64,000 nucleotides of DNA from CAZADA01 sp964526675 (lineage in GTDB: Bacteria > Pseudomonadota > Alphaproteobacteria > Caulobacterales > Maricaulaceae), in assembly GCA_964526675.1 (NCBI GenBank), contig CAZGLY010000008.1, forward strand, positions 1 to 64,000, given 5' to 3'. Below the pieces are notes generated by a model. That model searched no databases and had not been told where the DNA came from. It saw only the letters and a program-made list of their open reading frames with translations. Of this stretch, positions 50,150 to 59,317 are shown piece by piece. Each line of letters starts with the position of its first letter. Position 1 is the first letter of the stretch. The translations under genes and the position numbers were made by a program.

Positions 50150-50671
50150 TCACTCCCATTCCTGCGCCACCGCGCTCAAAGCCGCTGACGCGCCGTCTCC
50201 GCGACGACGGTCGTTCGCCGGGCTGATTGCGAGAGTGTGGACGGGCCCCTGCGACCGCCCCAAGACCCGGCCGCGCACGACGTCGTCGACGCTGAGCCCG
50301 CTGAGAAACAAGTATATTTGGCGGCCCAACTCGTCCCACAGGTCATGGGTGAGACACCGGCCCGTGCGCACCAGACACCCGTCGCGATTGCCCTTACAGC
50401 GCGTCGCGTCGAGCGGCTCGTCCACCGCCAGAACCACGTCCGCCACGCGCGTCTGCGACGCCGGTTTGGTCAGCCGATAGCCGCCGCCGGGACCGCGAAC
50501 GCTGGTGACGACGCCGGCGCGGCGCAAGCGCGCGAACAGCTGCTCAAGATAGGAATGCGAGATCTCCTGGCGCGCCGCGATCGAGGCTAAGCTGACCGGC
50601 GCGCCATCGCCTTGCGCGCACAAATCAACCACGGCCATCACCGCGTAACGCCCTTTGGATGAGAGTTTCAT
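50150..50671 (-). CDS. iscR: Rrf2 family regulator IscR
   Basis: 173 residues. A winged-helix domain (MKLSSKGRYAVMAVVDL, HSYLEQLFARLRRAGVV, RGPGGGYRL) is followed by the cluster-binding CKGNRDGCLVRTGRCLTH with three Cys and His in the E. coli IscR arrangement. It should sense Fe-S status and control the suf operon behind it. ATG 50671 follows GGAG. The C-terminal 35 residues are an extension. Confidence 0.95.
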   Translation of the reverse strand: MKLSSKGRYAVMAVVDLCAQGDGAPVSLASIAARQEISHSYLEQLFARLRRAGVVTSVRGPGGGYRLTKPASQTRVADVVLAVDEPLDATRCKGNRDGCLVRTGRCLTHDLWDELGRQIYLFLSGLSVDDVVRGRVLGRSQGPVHTLAISPANDRRRGDGASAALSAVAQEWE

Positions 50672-50759
50672 CACCGCTCCGAAAATCCGCCGAATCCGCG
50701 CGCGAGCGTGCTAGAACGCCGACTTTGAAGGTCGGCGACGCGCGCGCGCGCACAGCCCC

Positions 50760-50787
50760 AACCTAAATAACCAATCCTAGAGGTCAA
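50760..50787 (-). promoter_or_regulatory. Candidate iscR-suf promoter
   Basis: On the minus strand TTGACC (50787-50782) and TAGGTT (50765-50760) are 16 bases apart within an AT-rich patch of otherwise GC-rich DNA, about 90 bases upstream of iscR. Any IscR or iron-regulator site would overlap this patch. The rest of the 251-base divergent region shows nothing further. Confidence 0.35.
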
Positions 50788-50922
50788 GTTTGAGCGCTGG
50801 ATTTTTGACGGACGACGCAGCCGCCAAACGCCGTAGCTGATCACGCCGCTAGGATTTAAACGCCGCGGCCATCCGTCGCGTTCGGCTTCGAGCCGGCGCG
50901 ACGGCCCGCAAAGGAGAACGCG

Positions 50923-51582
50923 ATGCCCGAAGTGATTTTCGTCGGTCCTGAAGGGCGGTTGGAAGGCCGTTATCATCCGGGCAAGGACGAAGCCGCGCCG
51001 ATCGCGCTGACCTTGCACGCCCACCCCAAGGGCGGCGGGTCGATGGACGACCCGATCGTGCTGGAGCTGTTTGAGCTGTTTAAGGCCCGCGGTTTCGCCG
51101 TGTTGCGCTTCAACTTCCGCGGCGTTGGGCGCAGCCAGGGCGTCTACGACCAGGGGATCGGCGAGCTGTCCGACGCCGCCGCGGCCCTCGACTGGGTGCA
51201 GAGCTTCAACGCCAACGCGCCGTTTTGTTGGGTCGCGGGCTATTCCTTCGGGGCTTGGATCGGCATGCAATTGTTGATGCGCCGTCCGGAGGTGCGCGGG
51301 TTCTTGTCCATCGCGCCGCCCATGAACCTCTATGATTTCTCGTTCTTAGCGCCGTGCCCGGCGTCTGGCCTGGTCATCAGCGGCGACCAAGACCAGGTGG
51401 TCCCGCACGAGGATATCGCGCGGATCGTCACAAAAATCCGGACACAGAAGAACATCACGATCGATTGTGAGGTCTTGGAAGGCGCGAACCACTTTTTCAC
51501 GGACAAACTCGACGCCTTGTCCGAGCGTTGCGCGGCTTATCTCGACCGCCGCCTCGTCAGCGATCGCGCCCTCGTGGACTGA
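50923..51582 (+). CDS. Alpha/beta hydrolase
   Basis: 219 residues. A small alpha/beta hydrolase with nucleophile Ser in AGYSFGAWIGMQ, oxyanion region LTLHAHPKGGGSMDDP, FNFRGVGRSQG, acid Asp in ISGDQDQVVP and His in EGANHFFTDKL. The substrate is unknown; the family is conserved next to iscR in many alphaproteobacteria. ATG 50923 follows AAGGAG. Its end overlaps the convergent anmK by 26 bases. Confidence 0.88.
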   Translation: MPEVIFVGPEGRLEGRYHPGKDEAAPIALTLHAHPKGGGSMDDPIVLELFELFKARGFAVLRFNFRGVGRSQGVYDQGIGELSDAAAALDWVQSFNANAPFCWVAGYSFGAWIGMQLLMRRPEVRGFLSIAPPMNLYDFSFLAPCPASGLVISGDQDQVVPHEDIARIVTKIRTQKNITIDCEVLEGANHFFTDKLDALSERCAAYLDRRLVSDRALVD

Positions 51583-52768
51583 GCGGGTCGACCGGCGGCC
51601 CCAACACGTCGCTGCGGGGCGTTGCGCAACGTCCCCCGGTTTGCGGCGCCGCCACGCCGGTGGTTTTGGGAAACGTCAGTGCGGCGCCGCGTTGGCTGCG
51701 CACGGCGAGATAGGCCATCAGCTCGGCTTCAAGCGTGTCGGCGCGCCACCCCCACGCCACCGCGGAGTCCAGGCGCGCGCCGCCGTCAGCAGCGTTCGGC
51801 GCCGTGCGCAAACCAGCGGCGATGGCGGTCATCAGCGCGGGATTGTCCACCCCGCCGCCGGCGGCGACCACCCGCGCCACAGGCGATGGCGCAAAGCGCA
51901 ACGCGCGGGCCACGGTGTGCGCCGTGAACGCCGTCAGAGTCGCGCAGCCATCCTCCAGCGACAGGCCCTCCAGGGGCGCCAGAGCGAAGGCGTAGCGATC
52001 GAGGGATTTTGGCGGCGGCATATCGAAATGGCGATGATCGAGCAGCGCCGCCAGCGTCGCGGCGTCCACCCGTCCGGCGCGGGCGTAGGCGCCGTCGCGA
52101 TCGCAGTCTCCCGCGCCATGGGCCGCCACCCACTGATCGAGAAGCCCGTTCGCCGGGCCCGTGTCAAACGCCACCAGATCATCGGGCGACGCCTGCAGAA
52201 AGCTGATGTTCGCCACGCCGCCGAGATTGAGGACGGCGTCCCCGGCGCCAAGGCCCGACATGCGCCCGCGCGCCCAGTGATAAATCGGCGACAGGGGCGC
52301 GCCGTGACCGCCCGCCTCCACGTCCGCACGCCGAAAATCCCAAACGACGGGGATCTGCATCAAATCCGCCAGCGCTTGCGCGTCGCCCAGCTGCAGCGTT
52401 GCGCCCGGGCGGTTGGCCGGCGGCCGGTGCAACACGGTTTGTCCGTGAAAGCCGATCAGCGATGGCCGCGGCCCCGCCTGCGCCGCGGGATCGGTCGCCA
52501 GGAAGGCCGCCGCGGCGCGGGCGTGCGCCGCCGTCACCGCCGCCACCGCCGCCTGGAAGGACGCCGGGGTATCGCCCTCAAAGCCCCACGCCAACGCGTC
52601 CTCGGTCGCACGCGCGATCAGCGCGCGCTCCTCGGCGGCGAAGCCGAAGGTCGCGCCCGACACCGCCGTAACCGCCGCGTCCCCGTCCGTCTCGATCAAC
52701 GCGACGTCAAGCGCGTCGTAGGACGTGCCGCTCATCAAACCGAGCGCCCGCATCATGCCTGTGGCCAC
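51557..52768 (-). CDS. anmK: Anhydro-N-acetylmuramic acid kinase
   Basis: About 403 residues. AnmK phosphorylates and opens anhydro-MurNAc during cell-wall recycling. Motifs: ALGLMSGTSYDALDVALIE (ATP site), GFHGQTVLHRPP, LNLGGVANISFL, FDTGPANGLLDQW and VAAGGGVDNPALM. The start is uncertain: GTG 52768 has GGGAGG at 4 bases, ATG 52756 and 52753 match the family N-terminus, and ATG 52783 is also in frame. tyrS is divergent from it. Confidence 0.92.
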   Translation of the reverse strand: MATGMMRALGLMSGTSYDALDVALIETDGDAAVTAVSGATFGFAAEERALIARATEDALAWGFEGDTPASFQAAVAAVTAAHARAAAAFLATDPAAQAGPRPSLIGFHGQTVLHRPPANRPGATLQLGDAQALADLMQIPVVWDFRRADVEAGGHGAPLSPIYHWARGRMSGLGAGDAVLNLGGVANISFLQASPDDLVAFDTGPANGLLDQWVAAHGAGDCDRDGAYARAGRVDAATLAALLDHRHFDMPPPKSLDRYAFALAPLEGLSLEDGCATLTAFTAHTVARALRFAPSPVARVVAAGGGVDNPALMTAIAAGLRTAPNAADGGARLDSAVAWGWRADTLEAELMAYLAVRSQRGAALTFPKTTGVAAPQTGGRCATPRSDVLGPPVDPLSPRGRDR

Positions 52769-52905
52769 GCCACCTCCCGCCATCGAGACCCGCCACGCTC
52801 CTCAGGGGATAGCGCTCGCGCCGCCGGCGCGATAGGGCTGCCCCCGCGAGGGGCCGCGCGCCGGCCGACCCCGCCATCACCAACACCTGAAGATGCCGGA
52901 CAGCC

Positions 52906-54213
52906 ATGAACGCCTCCCTGTCGCCCGCCGCCCCCAAACCTGTTGACGCCGTCGAGGCCGCCGCGCTGCGCTCGCCGTTCGCGCGCACGTTGGTGGAGCG
53001 CGGCTATCTTTACCAGGCGACGGATTTGGCCGCGTTGGACGCCGCCGCGGCCGGCTCCGCGCCGCTGGTCGGCTATATCGGCTTCGACTGCACCGCCGCG
53101 AGCCTCCACGCCGGCTCGCTGGTGCCGATCATGATGTTGCGCCGCCTGCAGCAAGCGGGCGGCAAGCCGATCGTGCTGCTGGGCGGCGGCACGACACGCA
53201 TTGGCGATCCGTCGGACAAGGACAGGGCCCGTCCGCTGCTGACCCAAGACGTTATTGACGCCAATAAAGCCGGCATTCGGCGCGTGTTTGAAAAGTACCT
53301 GGCGTTCGGCGACGGCCCCACCGACGCCCTGATCGTCGACAACGCCGACTGGCTTAATTACTTAAATTATATTGAATTTCTTCGTGAATACGGACGGCAC
53401 TTCACAATCAATAAAATGATCGCGCTGGAGAGCGTGAAGCGACGGCTTGACCGCGAACAACCGCTGACCTTTCTCGAGTTCAATTACATGTTGTTCCAGG
53501 CCTATGATTTTCTCGAGCTCTATCGGCGTTTTGGGTGCGTGTTGCAAATGGGCGGCTCGGACCAATGGGGCAACATCGTCAACGGAGCCGATTTGGTCCG
53601 CCGCGTCGAGGGGGCGGACACGTTTGGCGTCACGACCGCCCTGCTGGCGACCGCCTCCGGCGCGAAGATGGGCAAGACCGCCGACGGCGCGGTCTGGCTC
53701 GATGGCGCGATGTTTTCGCCCTATGAGTTTTGGCAATACTGGCGCAACGCCGCGGACGCCGACGTCGGACGCTTCTTACGCCTCTACACGGATCTGCCGC
53801 TCACGGAAATCGCTGAGCTTGAAGCGCTCGACGGCGCGGCGATCAACGACGCGAAAATCCGCTTGGCCAACGAAATCACGACGTTGACCCACGGTGCGGA
53901 CGCGGCCCGCGACGCCCACGCCACGGCGGCGGCCACCTTCACGGAGGGTGGCGCGGGCGCGGCTCTGCCGACCGTCGAGCGCTCAGCGGCAGAGTTCGAC
54001 GCCGGGGTCGCGCTTGCGGACCTCCTGGTGGAAGCGGGCCTGGCGGCCTCGAAGGGCGAGGTCAAACGCCACGCCAAAGGGGGCGCGCTGCGCGTCGCCG
54101 GCGCCGTTGTCGACGACCCTCAGCGCATCATCAGCGCCGCAGATCTGGACGCGGACGGGCAGGTGAAGCTGTCCGTCGGAAAGAAGAAGCACGCGGTGGC
54201 GCGTCGCGTGTAG
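52906..54213 (+). CDS. tyrS: Tyrosyl-tRNA synthetase
   Basis: 435 residues, class I aminoacyl-tRNA synthetase. Motifs: YIGFDCTAASLHAGSLVPIM (HIGH-like), FNYMLFQAYDFLEL, MGGSDQWGNIVNG and the KMSKS equivalent GAKMGKT. The C-terminal S4 domain (about 365-430) has LVEAGLAASKGEVKRHAKGG. An AT-rich patch at about 53350-53420, coding YLNYIEFLREYGRH, stands out from the GC-rich context but the frame is intact. Confidence 0.95.
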   Translation: MNASLSPAAPKPVDAVEAAALRSPFARTLVERGYLYQATDLAALDAAAAGSAPLVGYIGFDCTAASLHAGSLVPIMMLRRLQQAGGKPIVLLGGGTTRIGDPSDKDRARPLLTQDVIDANKAGIRRVFEKYLAFGDGPTDALIVDNADWLNYLNYIEFLREYGRHFTINKMIALESVKRRLDREQPLTFLEFNYMLFQAYDFLELYRRFGCVLQMGGSDQWGNIVNGADLVRRVEGADTFGVTTALLATASGAKMGKTADGAVWLDGAMFSPYEFWQYWRNAADADVGRFLRLYTDLPLTEIAELEALDGAAINDAKIRLANEITTLTHGADAARDAHATAAATFTEGGAGAALPTVERSAAEFDAGVALADLLVEAGLAASKGEVKRHAKGGALRVAGAVVDDPQRIISAADLDADGQVKLSVGKKKHAVARRV

Positions 54214-54232
54214 GCCTCGCCCGGCCGCCAGC

Positions 54233-57200
54233 TCACCCCTGATCGCGGCGGCGCGCGCGTCCGCTGGCGGGGGCGACGGATGACGCGTCCACCGCCCCGT
54301 CCAACGCCACGGGCCGGCGACAGCGCACGCCGCCCGCGGGCCGCGTCACGCCCGCATAACGGTCCGCCTCGGGCAAACGGCCCTCCACGAGGCGTCTGAA
54401 AATCCCAGGAGCCAGCGCCGAAAGCGGATTGATCTGCAGGTCAACGTCGTCGAACGCGCCGCTGGCCTCAAACGTCACGCCGATCAGCCCCTCGCCTTCC
54501 CGCGAGGTGAGCACGCCCCCCACCAAAGGAATCGCGCCGATCACCGAACTCACCCCAAAGCCCGGCGCCGCGACGCCTTGGATCGACAGCGCGCCTTCGC
54601 TGGTGTCGATCACGCCGGAGGTCGACAGACCAAGCGCTGGCCCGGACATCAGCGCGCGTTCGAAGTAAAACACGTCCTCGGCGGCGGTGATGTCGGCCTC
54701 CAAACGACGGAAGGTGATTCCGTCGCCGCTCAGGGTGTCGGCCAGGCCCTGAAAGGACACGACCGACGTCAGCAGCTGCGCGAGCAGCGGCGTGTTGACG
54801 AGGCGGAAGTCCGCCGCCTCGACCCGAAACGCGCTGGCGGCGTCCGCCGGCGCGGTCGCCGCGGGCAAATCGCCGTCAATGACGAGCGCTCCGCCCCGCA
54901 CATCCGTGTTGCGAAACAAAGCGCGCATGAACAGGCTCGCGTCATCGGCGTAGACGCACAGTTTGCGCCCGCCGTCGGCGCCGTCGCCCTGCGGGCTGAT
55001 GTCCGCGGAGATGACGTCGCCCGACGCCTCCGCCGCACGGACCGTCAGCCCGGCGACGCGCGAACCCGTGTGCGCCATGGACACGCTGGCGCCGTACAAG
55101 GTGTCGGTGGCGCTGGCGCGCACCCGATCGAATTTGGCGTCCAGTTCAAACGCCGCGGGCGGGCCGCCGCCGCCCTGGGAGAGCGCGGCCACCAGATCCG
55201 TGGCGGTGAAGAACGGGCCCTCCGCCTCGATCATCAACCGTCCGTCGGCGCCGCGCCGCACCGCGCCGCGGGCGTCGATGTAGTCCTCCAACACCAAATC
55301 GTGGACATCCAAGCTCTCGATCCGCCGGTCGGCGGCCAACACCGCCGCGCCACGCGCCAACAGCCCCTCCGCCGCCAACCGAACCCGGGGCACCGCGTAA
55401 CCGCCGTCGTCCCGCCGCCGCACCTCGAGCTCGGCTTTCGCCGGCGCGCCGCGCGGCTTCGTCCAGCTGGAGACGGGCGAGCGCAAACGCGCCGAGGTGA
55501 AGTCCGTCGTGACGTCGGCCGTCAGCACAACACCATCGCGCGCCGTCACATCCGCGACCACGCGCGCGTCGCCGCTCATCAGGTCGCGCGCAGGCAAACC
55601 CAGCTCGTCGAGCGCGGCGTTGTCGAAGCGCGCCTCCACCGCCAGCCGCGTCACCGCGTCGTCCCCGCCATTCGGGAGATCCTCCAGACGGATGACTGCG
55701 TCCGCGGGGCCGAGCTTGCCGTCCGTGGTGATCACCAACAGGTCTGAGTCCCCCGACACCGTCACCGCGGCGTCATGAATGGGCAGCATCTCGACACCCG
55801 ACGGTCCGCCCGCCCGCTCAAACGCAGCGTCCACCGCAAAGCGAACCGACGCCGGCGGCGGCGACCGTTGGATCGGCCACGTCACCTCAAAGCGCCCCTC
55901 GCCGAAGCCGGCGTATTGGTCGGCGGTTTGGTCCATGGCCTTCAAGAGATTCAAAGGCTCCTCGTCCAAAACCGCCATGACGTCGGGCAGCAAGCCCGCC
56001 ACATCCGCCTCGAAGCGCGCCGTCGCCCCGGGCGTCTTGAGACGGGGCATGACGACGGAGCCGTCGCTGACCGTAAGGCCGCCCAAGGTCGCGTCATCAA
56101 ACGTCGCTTCAAGACTGTCGCCGCGCAGGGTCACACGACCGTGGGCGTCGGTCAGCGGCGTCATGGTGCTGACATACGCGACCGCCCCATCCTCCACGGT
56201 GAAGCTGAACAGCAGCCGATCGTCGTCGAGACGCCGCTCCACCCAAGCTTCCGCCGGCAAGTCGATGCGCAGCCGCCCATCCGTGGCTTGGCCCGCCAGC
56301 ACCGACTGCGCCACCCAGGATCGGGCCGTCTTGATGAAGCCGACCGGCCACGCCGCCATGACGTGCTCAGGCCGCACAACGCCGCTGATCGCGCCTTCGA
56401 GTCGAAACGCCGGCAGGAGCGCGCCCGTGGACGCCCGCTCCAACCGCGCCTCGCCGTCAAACGCGCCCTCGGCTTCAAACACGCGCAGCGTCAACTGATC
56501 AAAACGAACCGTCAGATCGCCAACATCAGCGTCGCCGACGACACGCAAGCGCGGAAGCTCCAACGGCTCGGCGAACGCTGGACGCATATCCGCCACCAAG
56601 TCTGTCCCCGAGAGATCGAATCCGACGGTCGCGCCTTGCTCGCCGCGCAACGACGCCTCCAAACCCGTTACAACGCCGCTCAGCGTGCCGCGCGCCCCAT
56701 CGACGTCCACGCTGAACCGCTCGAGCGCCAAGCCGTCCGCGCCAAACCGCGCCGTCAGCGCCCCTGACCGCACCGTCCGCGGCGCCGCCTCCGCCAACTG
56801 CAACCGCCCGGCGCCCACTTGGGCGGTCAACGCGCCTTGCAGCGACGTCGCCCCATCGGCGAACTGCGCCGACACCTGCAGCTGCATCGGCGCGTCCAAA
56901 CGACCCAGCGACGCCAACGGCCCCTCGGCGTCGACCACCCGCGCCGGCGAGACGCCGTCGATCTCCGCGTCTAAGAACCCCGCGTCGAAATCGCGGCTGA
57001 CCTGAGCGCGCGCGTCAAACCCCGCGGCTCCCGCCATGGATCCGACATCGCCCAGCGCGCGCACGGCGTAGCCGTCGCCCCGGCGGGTCACGCGCAGATG
57101 GGCGTCGGTGATGGTCATCGCCGCGCCCAGGCGCTCGTCGCGCAGATAGAGCCGCGCTCGATTGAATTGAACTTCGTCGAGCCGCCGCAACGCGGTGGGC

Positions 57201-57778
57201 ACGCGGGGCGCGGCGGCGTCGCGCGGCGCGCGCGCCTCCGACCGACGCGCGCTGGAGCCGGCCAAGGCGCGGTCCGGCGGGCCAAACGCCGCCGCCACCC
57301 CCCCTTCGGCCAACCGCACAATGGAGAACGCCCCGCCTTCGACGGCGATGCGCGAGAGCGCGACCCGCCCCTGCGCCAGCGCGCTGAGCTTCAGACCGGC
57401 CTCGAGGTAGGGCGCCGTGGCGACGACCGCGCCCGCGTCGTCCTCCGCCGCGACGTCGGTCAGCGTCACCACAATGCTGCGCAGCTCCGAGGACCACGCC
57501 GCGGAGGCTTCCCCGAGTACGACCGCCTCCGCGCCGAGGGCCTCCGCCAAGGCCGTGCGGATGTCCCGTTCAAACGGAGCGAGCGACACCGCCCCTTGGT
57601 TGAGCGCCCACGCCGTCACGGCCACCGCCGTGACCACGACGGCGAAGCTGAGGGCCACCGCCTCCAACGCATGGCGGGCGGCCTCCCGCAGACAAACTTG
57701 GACAACCCCGCCGCATCGCGCCAAAAACGGCCGAGCGGTCGTCGTCGCTGGATCGCGATTTGGGTCGTCGCCGCTCAT
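54233..57778 (-). CDS. Large AsmA/YhdP-like envelope protein
   Basis: 1181 residues. One N-terminal membrane helix (about 40-62, EAVALSFAVVVTAVAVTAWAL) is followed by a very long beta-rich periplasmic region with a DUF3971/AsmA-C-like end (LRVEAADFRLVNTPL-type segment, QGLADTLSGDGITFRRLE, FGVSSVIGAIPLVGGVL). The AsmA-like superfamily includes YhdP and TamB, proposed to carry phospholipids between membranes. The precise role here is not known. ATG 57778 is used; GTG 57784 is also possible. It is divergent from bcp, with only 42 bases between them. Confidence 0.85.
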   Translation of the reverse strand: MSGDDPNRDPATTTARPFLARCGGVVQVCLREAARHALEAVALSFAVVVTAVAVTAWALNQGAVSLAPFERDIRTALAEALGAEAVVLGEASAAWSSELRSIVVTLTDVAAEDDAGAVVATAPYLEAGLKLSALAQGRVALSRIAVEGGAFSIVRLAEGGVAAAFGPPDRALAGSSARRSEARAPRDAAAPRVPTALRRLDEVQFNRARLYLRDERLGAAMTITDAHLRVTRRGDGYAVRALGDVGSMAGAAGFDARAQVSRDFDAGFLDAEIDGVSPARVVDAEGPLASLGRLDAPMQLQVSAQFADGATSLQGALTAQVGAGRLQLAEAAPRTVRSGALTARFGADGLALERFSVDVDGARGTLSGVVTGLEASLRGEQGATVGFDLSGTDLVADMRPAFAEPLELPRLRVVGDADVGDLTVRFDQLTLRVFEAEGAFDGEARLERASTGALLPAFRLEGAISGVVRPEHVMAAWPVGFIKTARSWVAQSVLAGQATDGRLRIDLPAEAWVERRLDDDRLLFSFTVEDGAVAYVSTMTPLTDAHGRVTLRGDSLEATFDDATLGGLTVSDGSVVMPRLKTPGATARFEADVAGLLPDVMAVLDEEPLNLLKAMDQTADQYAGFGEGRFEVTWPIQRSPPPASVRFAVDAAFERAGGPSGVEMLPIHDAAVTVSGDSDLLVITTDGKLGPADAVIRLEDLPNGGDDAVTRLAVEARFDNAALDELGLPARDLMSGDARVVADVTARDGVVLTADVTTDFTSARLRSPVSSWTKPRGAPAKAELEVRRRDDGGYAVPRVRLAAEGLLARGAAVLAADRRIESLDVHDLVLEDYIDARGAVRRGADGRLMIEAEGPFFTATDLVAALSQGGGGPPAAFELDAKFDRVRASATDTLYGASVSMAHTGSRVAGLTVRAAEASGDVISADISPQGDGADGGRKLCVYADDASLFMRALFRNTDVRGGALVIDGDLPAATAPADAASAFRVEAADFRLVNTPLLAQLLTSVVSFQGLADTLSGDGITFRRLEADITAAEDVFYFERALMSGPALGLSTSGVIDTSEGALSIQGVAAPGFGVSSVIGAIPLVGGVLTSREGEGLIGVTFEASGAFDDVDLQINPLSALAPGIFRRLVEGRLPEADRYAGVTRPAGGVRCRRPVALDGAVDASSVAPASGRARRRDQG

Positions 57779-57820
57779 GCTCACTCACTTTGCAATCCGA
57801 ACCGCGGGAGGCCACACGTT

Positions 57821-58297
57821 ATGACCGAAACCTTAACGGTGGGCGACGCCGCGCCGGACTTTGTTCTGCCCACCGACGGCGGCGGGACGGTGTCGTTGGC
57901 CGCGCTCTCGGGCAAACGAGTCGTGCTTTATTTTTACCCTAAAGATGACACACCCGGGTGCACCAAAGAAGCCGTGGGCTTCACCGAGGACGCGGAGGCC
58001 TTTGCGGAGGCGGGCGCAGTGGTCGTCGGAGTGTCGAAAGACTCAGTCGAAAAACACGATAAATTTAAGGCGAAACACAATCTTGGCGTCGTTCTGGCCT
58101 CCGACGCGGACACTGATGTTGTGGAGCGTTACGGCGCGTGGGTCGAAAAGAACATGTACGGCAAGACCTATATGGGCATTGAGCGCTCGACCTTTCTCAT
58201 TGACGAGGCCGGCGTCCTGCGCGGCGTGTGGCGAAAGGTGCGCGTGCCGGGTCATGTCGCGACGGTGCTGGACGCCGTACGCGCGCTCGACGCGTGA
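57821..58297 (+). CDS. bcp: Bcp-type peroxiredoxin, single cysteine
   Basis: 158 residues. A thiol peroxidase of the BCP/PrxQ family with peroxidatic Cys47 in KDDTPGCTKEAVGF and the sequence VLYFYPKDDTPG. The resolving cysteine five residues later in E. coli Bcp is Val52 here, and the protein has no other cysteine, so it must work as a one-Cys enzyme with an outside thiol. ATG 57821 follows GGGAGG. DUF455 follows in the same direction. Confidence 0.93.
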   Translation: MTETLTVGDAAPDFVLPTDGGGTVSLAALSGKRVVLYFYPKDDTPGCTKEAVGFTEDAEAFAEAGAVVVGVSKDSVEKHDKFKAKHNLGVVLASDADTDVVERYGAWVEKNMYGKTYMGIERSTFLIDEAGVLRGVWRKVRVPGHVATVLDAVRALDA

Positions 58298-58312
58298 GCT
58301 TAGGCCGTGATC

Positions 58313-59242
58313 ATGTCTCTGTCCCTCGCTCCATCGGATTCGCCCGCAACGCCTGCGCCGGCGCTCGATTGCGCCGCGGGGACGAGTGTGGCCGCGGCGG
58401 CGCGCGCCGTCCTGATGTGCGGCGACCCAAGGGCGAAAGCCGCAGCGGCCCGCGCGGCGAACGAACACGTCGCGCGGCTTGCGGCCGACGCGGCGGAGGA
58501 TGTTTGGACAGGCGACGAGCCGCCGCCGCCGGACACGCCGGCGCGCCCTGAGCGCCCGCGCCTGGCCGCGCCGCGGGCGATGCCCAAACGGCGTTTGGCG
58601 AACCGCGCGGGCCGCATCGCGCTGCTGCACGCCGTGGCCCACATCGAACTGAACGCCATCGACCTGGCGTGCGATATCGTGGCGCGCTTTGTCGGCGATC
58701 CGGCGTTAGCCGGCCACCGCACAGCGTTTGCGACCGATTGGCTGGGCGTCGCCGCGGATGAGGCGCGCCATTTTCTCATGATCGTGGATCGCCTGGCGGC
58801 CTACGGCGCGACCTACGGGGATTTGCCGGCCCATGACGGCTTATGGGCCGCCGCGCGGGCGACGCGCCATGACCTCGCCGCGCGCTTGGCGGTGGCCCCG
58901 CTGGTGTTTGAGGCGCGCGGCCTGGACGTCACGCCCGCGATGATCCCGCGCTTGCGCGCCGCCGGCGACGCCGCGAGCGCGGCGGCGCTTGAAGTCATCT
59001 ATACCGAGGAGGTCGGCCACGTCGCCGTCGGCGCGCGGTGGTTCCGCCACGTTTGCCGCGCGCACGGCGCCGATCCCGAATCAGTGTGGACTGAATATGT
59101 GCGCGCGCACGCGCCCGGCGTGGTGAAGCCGCCCTTCAACGTTGAAGCGCGCGCGGCCGCCGGTCTCCCCCAAGCGTGGTATGCGGGCGTGGCGCGCACG
59201 GACCCGGGGCGCTCGAAAGATGAACGAGGCCCTAATGGTTAA
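58313..59242 (+). CDS. DUF455 family ferritin-like protein
   Basis: 309 residues. A ferritin-like helical bundle with possible di-metal ligands in AVAHIELNAIDLACD, VAADEARHFLMI and YTEEVGHVAVGARWF, the marks of DUF455. Ends with VKPPFNVEARAAAGL typical of the family. Function unknown; some relatives are thought to be tRNA-hydroxylase-like oxygenases. The start is ATG 58313 (GTG 58307 possible), 15 bases after bcp. Confidence 0.9.
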   Translation: MSLSLAPSDSPATPAPALDCAAGTSVAAAARAVLMCGDPRAKAAAARAANEHVARLAADAAEDVWTGDEPPPPDTPARPERPRLAAPRAMPKRRLANRAGRIALLHAVAHIELNAIDLACDIVARFVGDPALAGHRTAFATDWLGVAADEARHFLMIVDRLAAYGATYGDLPAHDGLWAAARATRHDLAARLAVAPLVFEARGLDVTPAMIPRLRAAGDAASAAALEVIYTEEVGHVAVGARWFRHVCRAHGADPESVWTEYVRAHAPGVVKPPFNVEARAAAGLPQAWYAGVARTDPGRSKDERGPNG

Positions 59243-59317
59243 GGAATCTCTTGTTGAAAATCTGTGGCTGATGGAGTGTATTGCGATGGGGTCGGGTGAA
59301 ATCAGCGGGCGAAAAAT

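Noticed and set aside
53340..53430. AT-rich patch in tyrS as a foreign insertion
   Set aside because: The codons encode conserved tyrosyl-tRNA synthetase residues in frame, so it is a local codon-usage change only.
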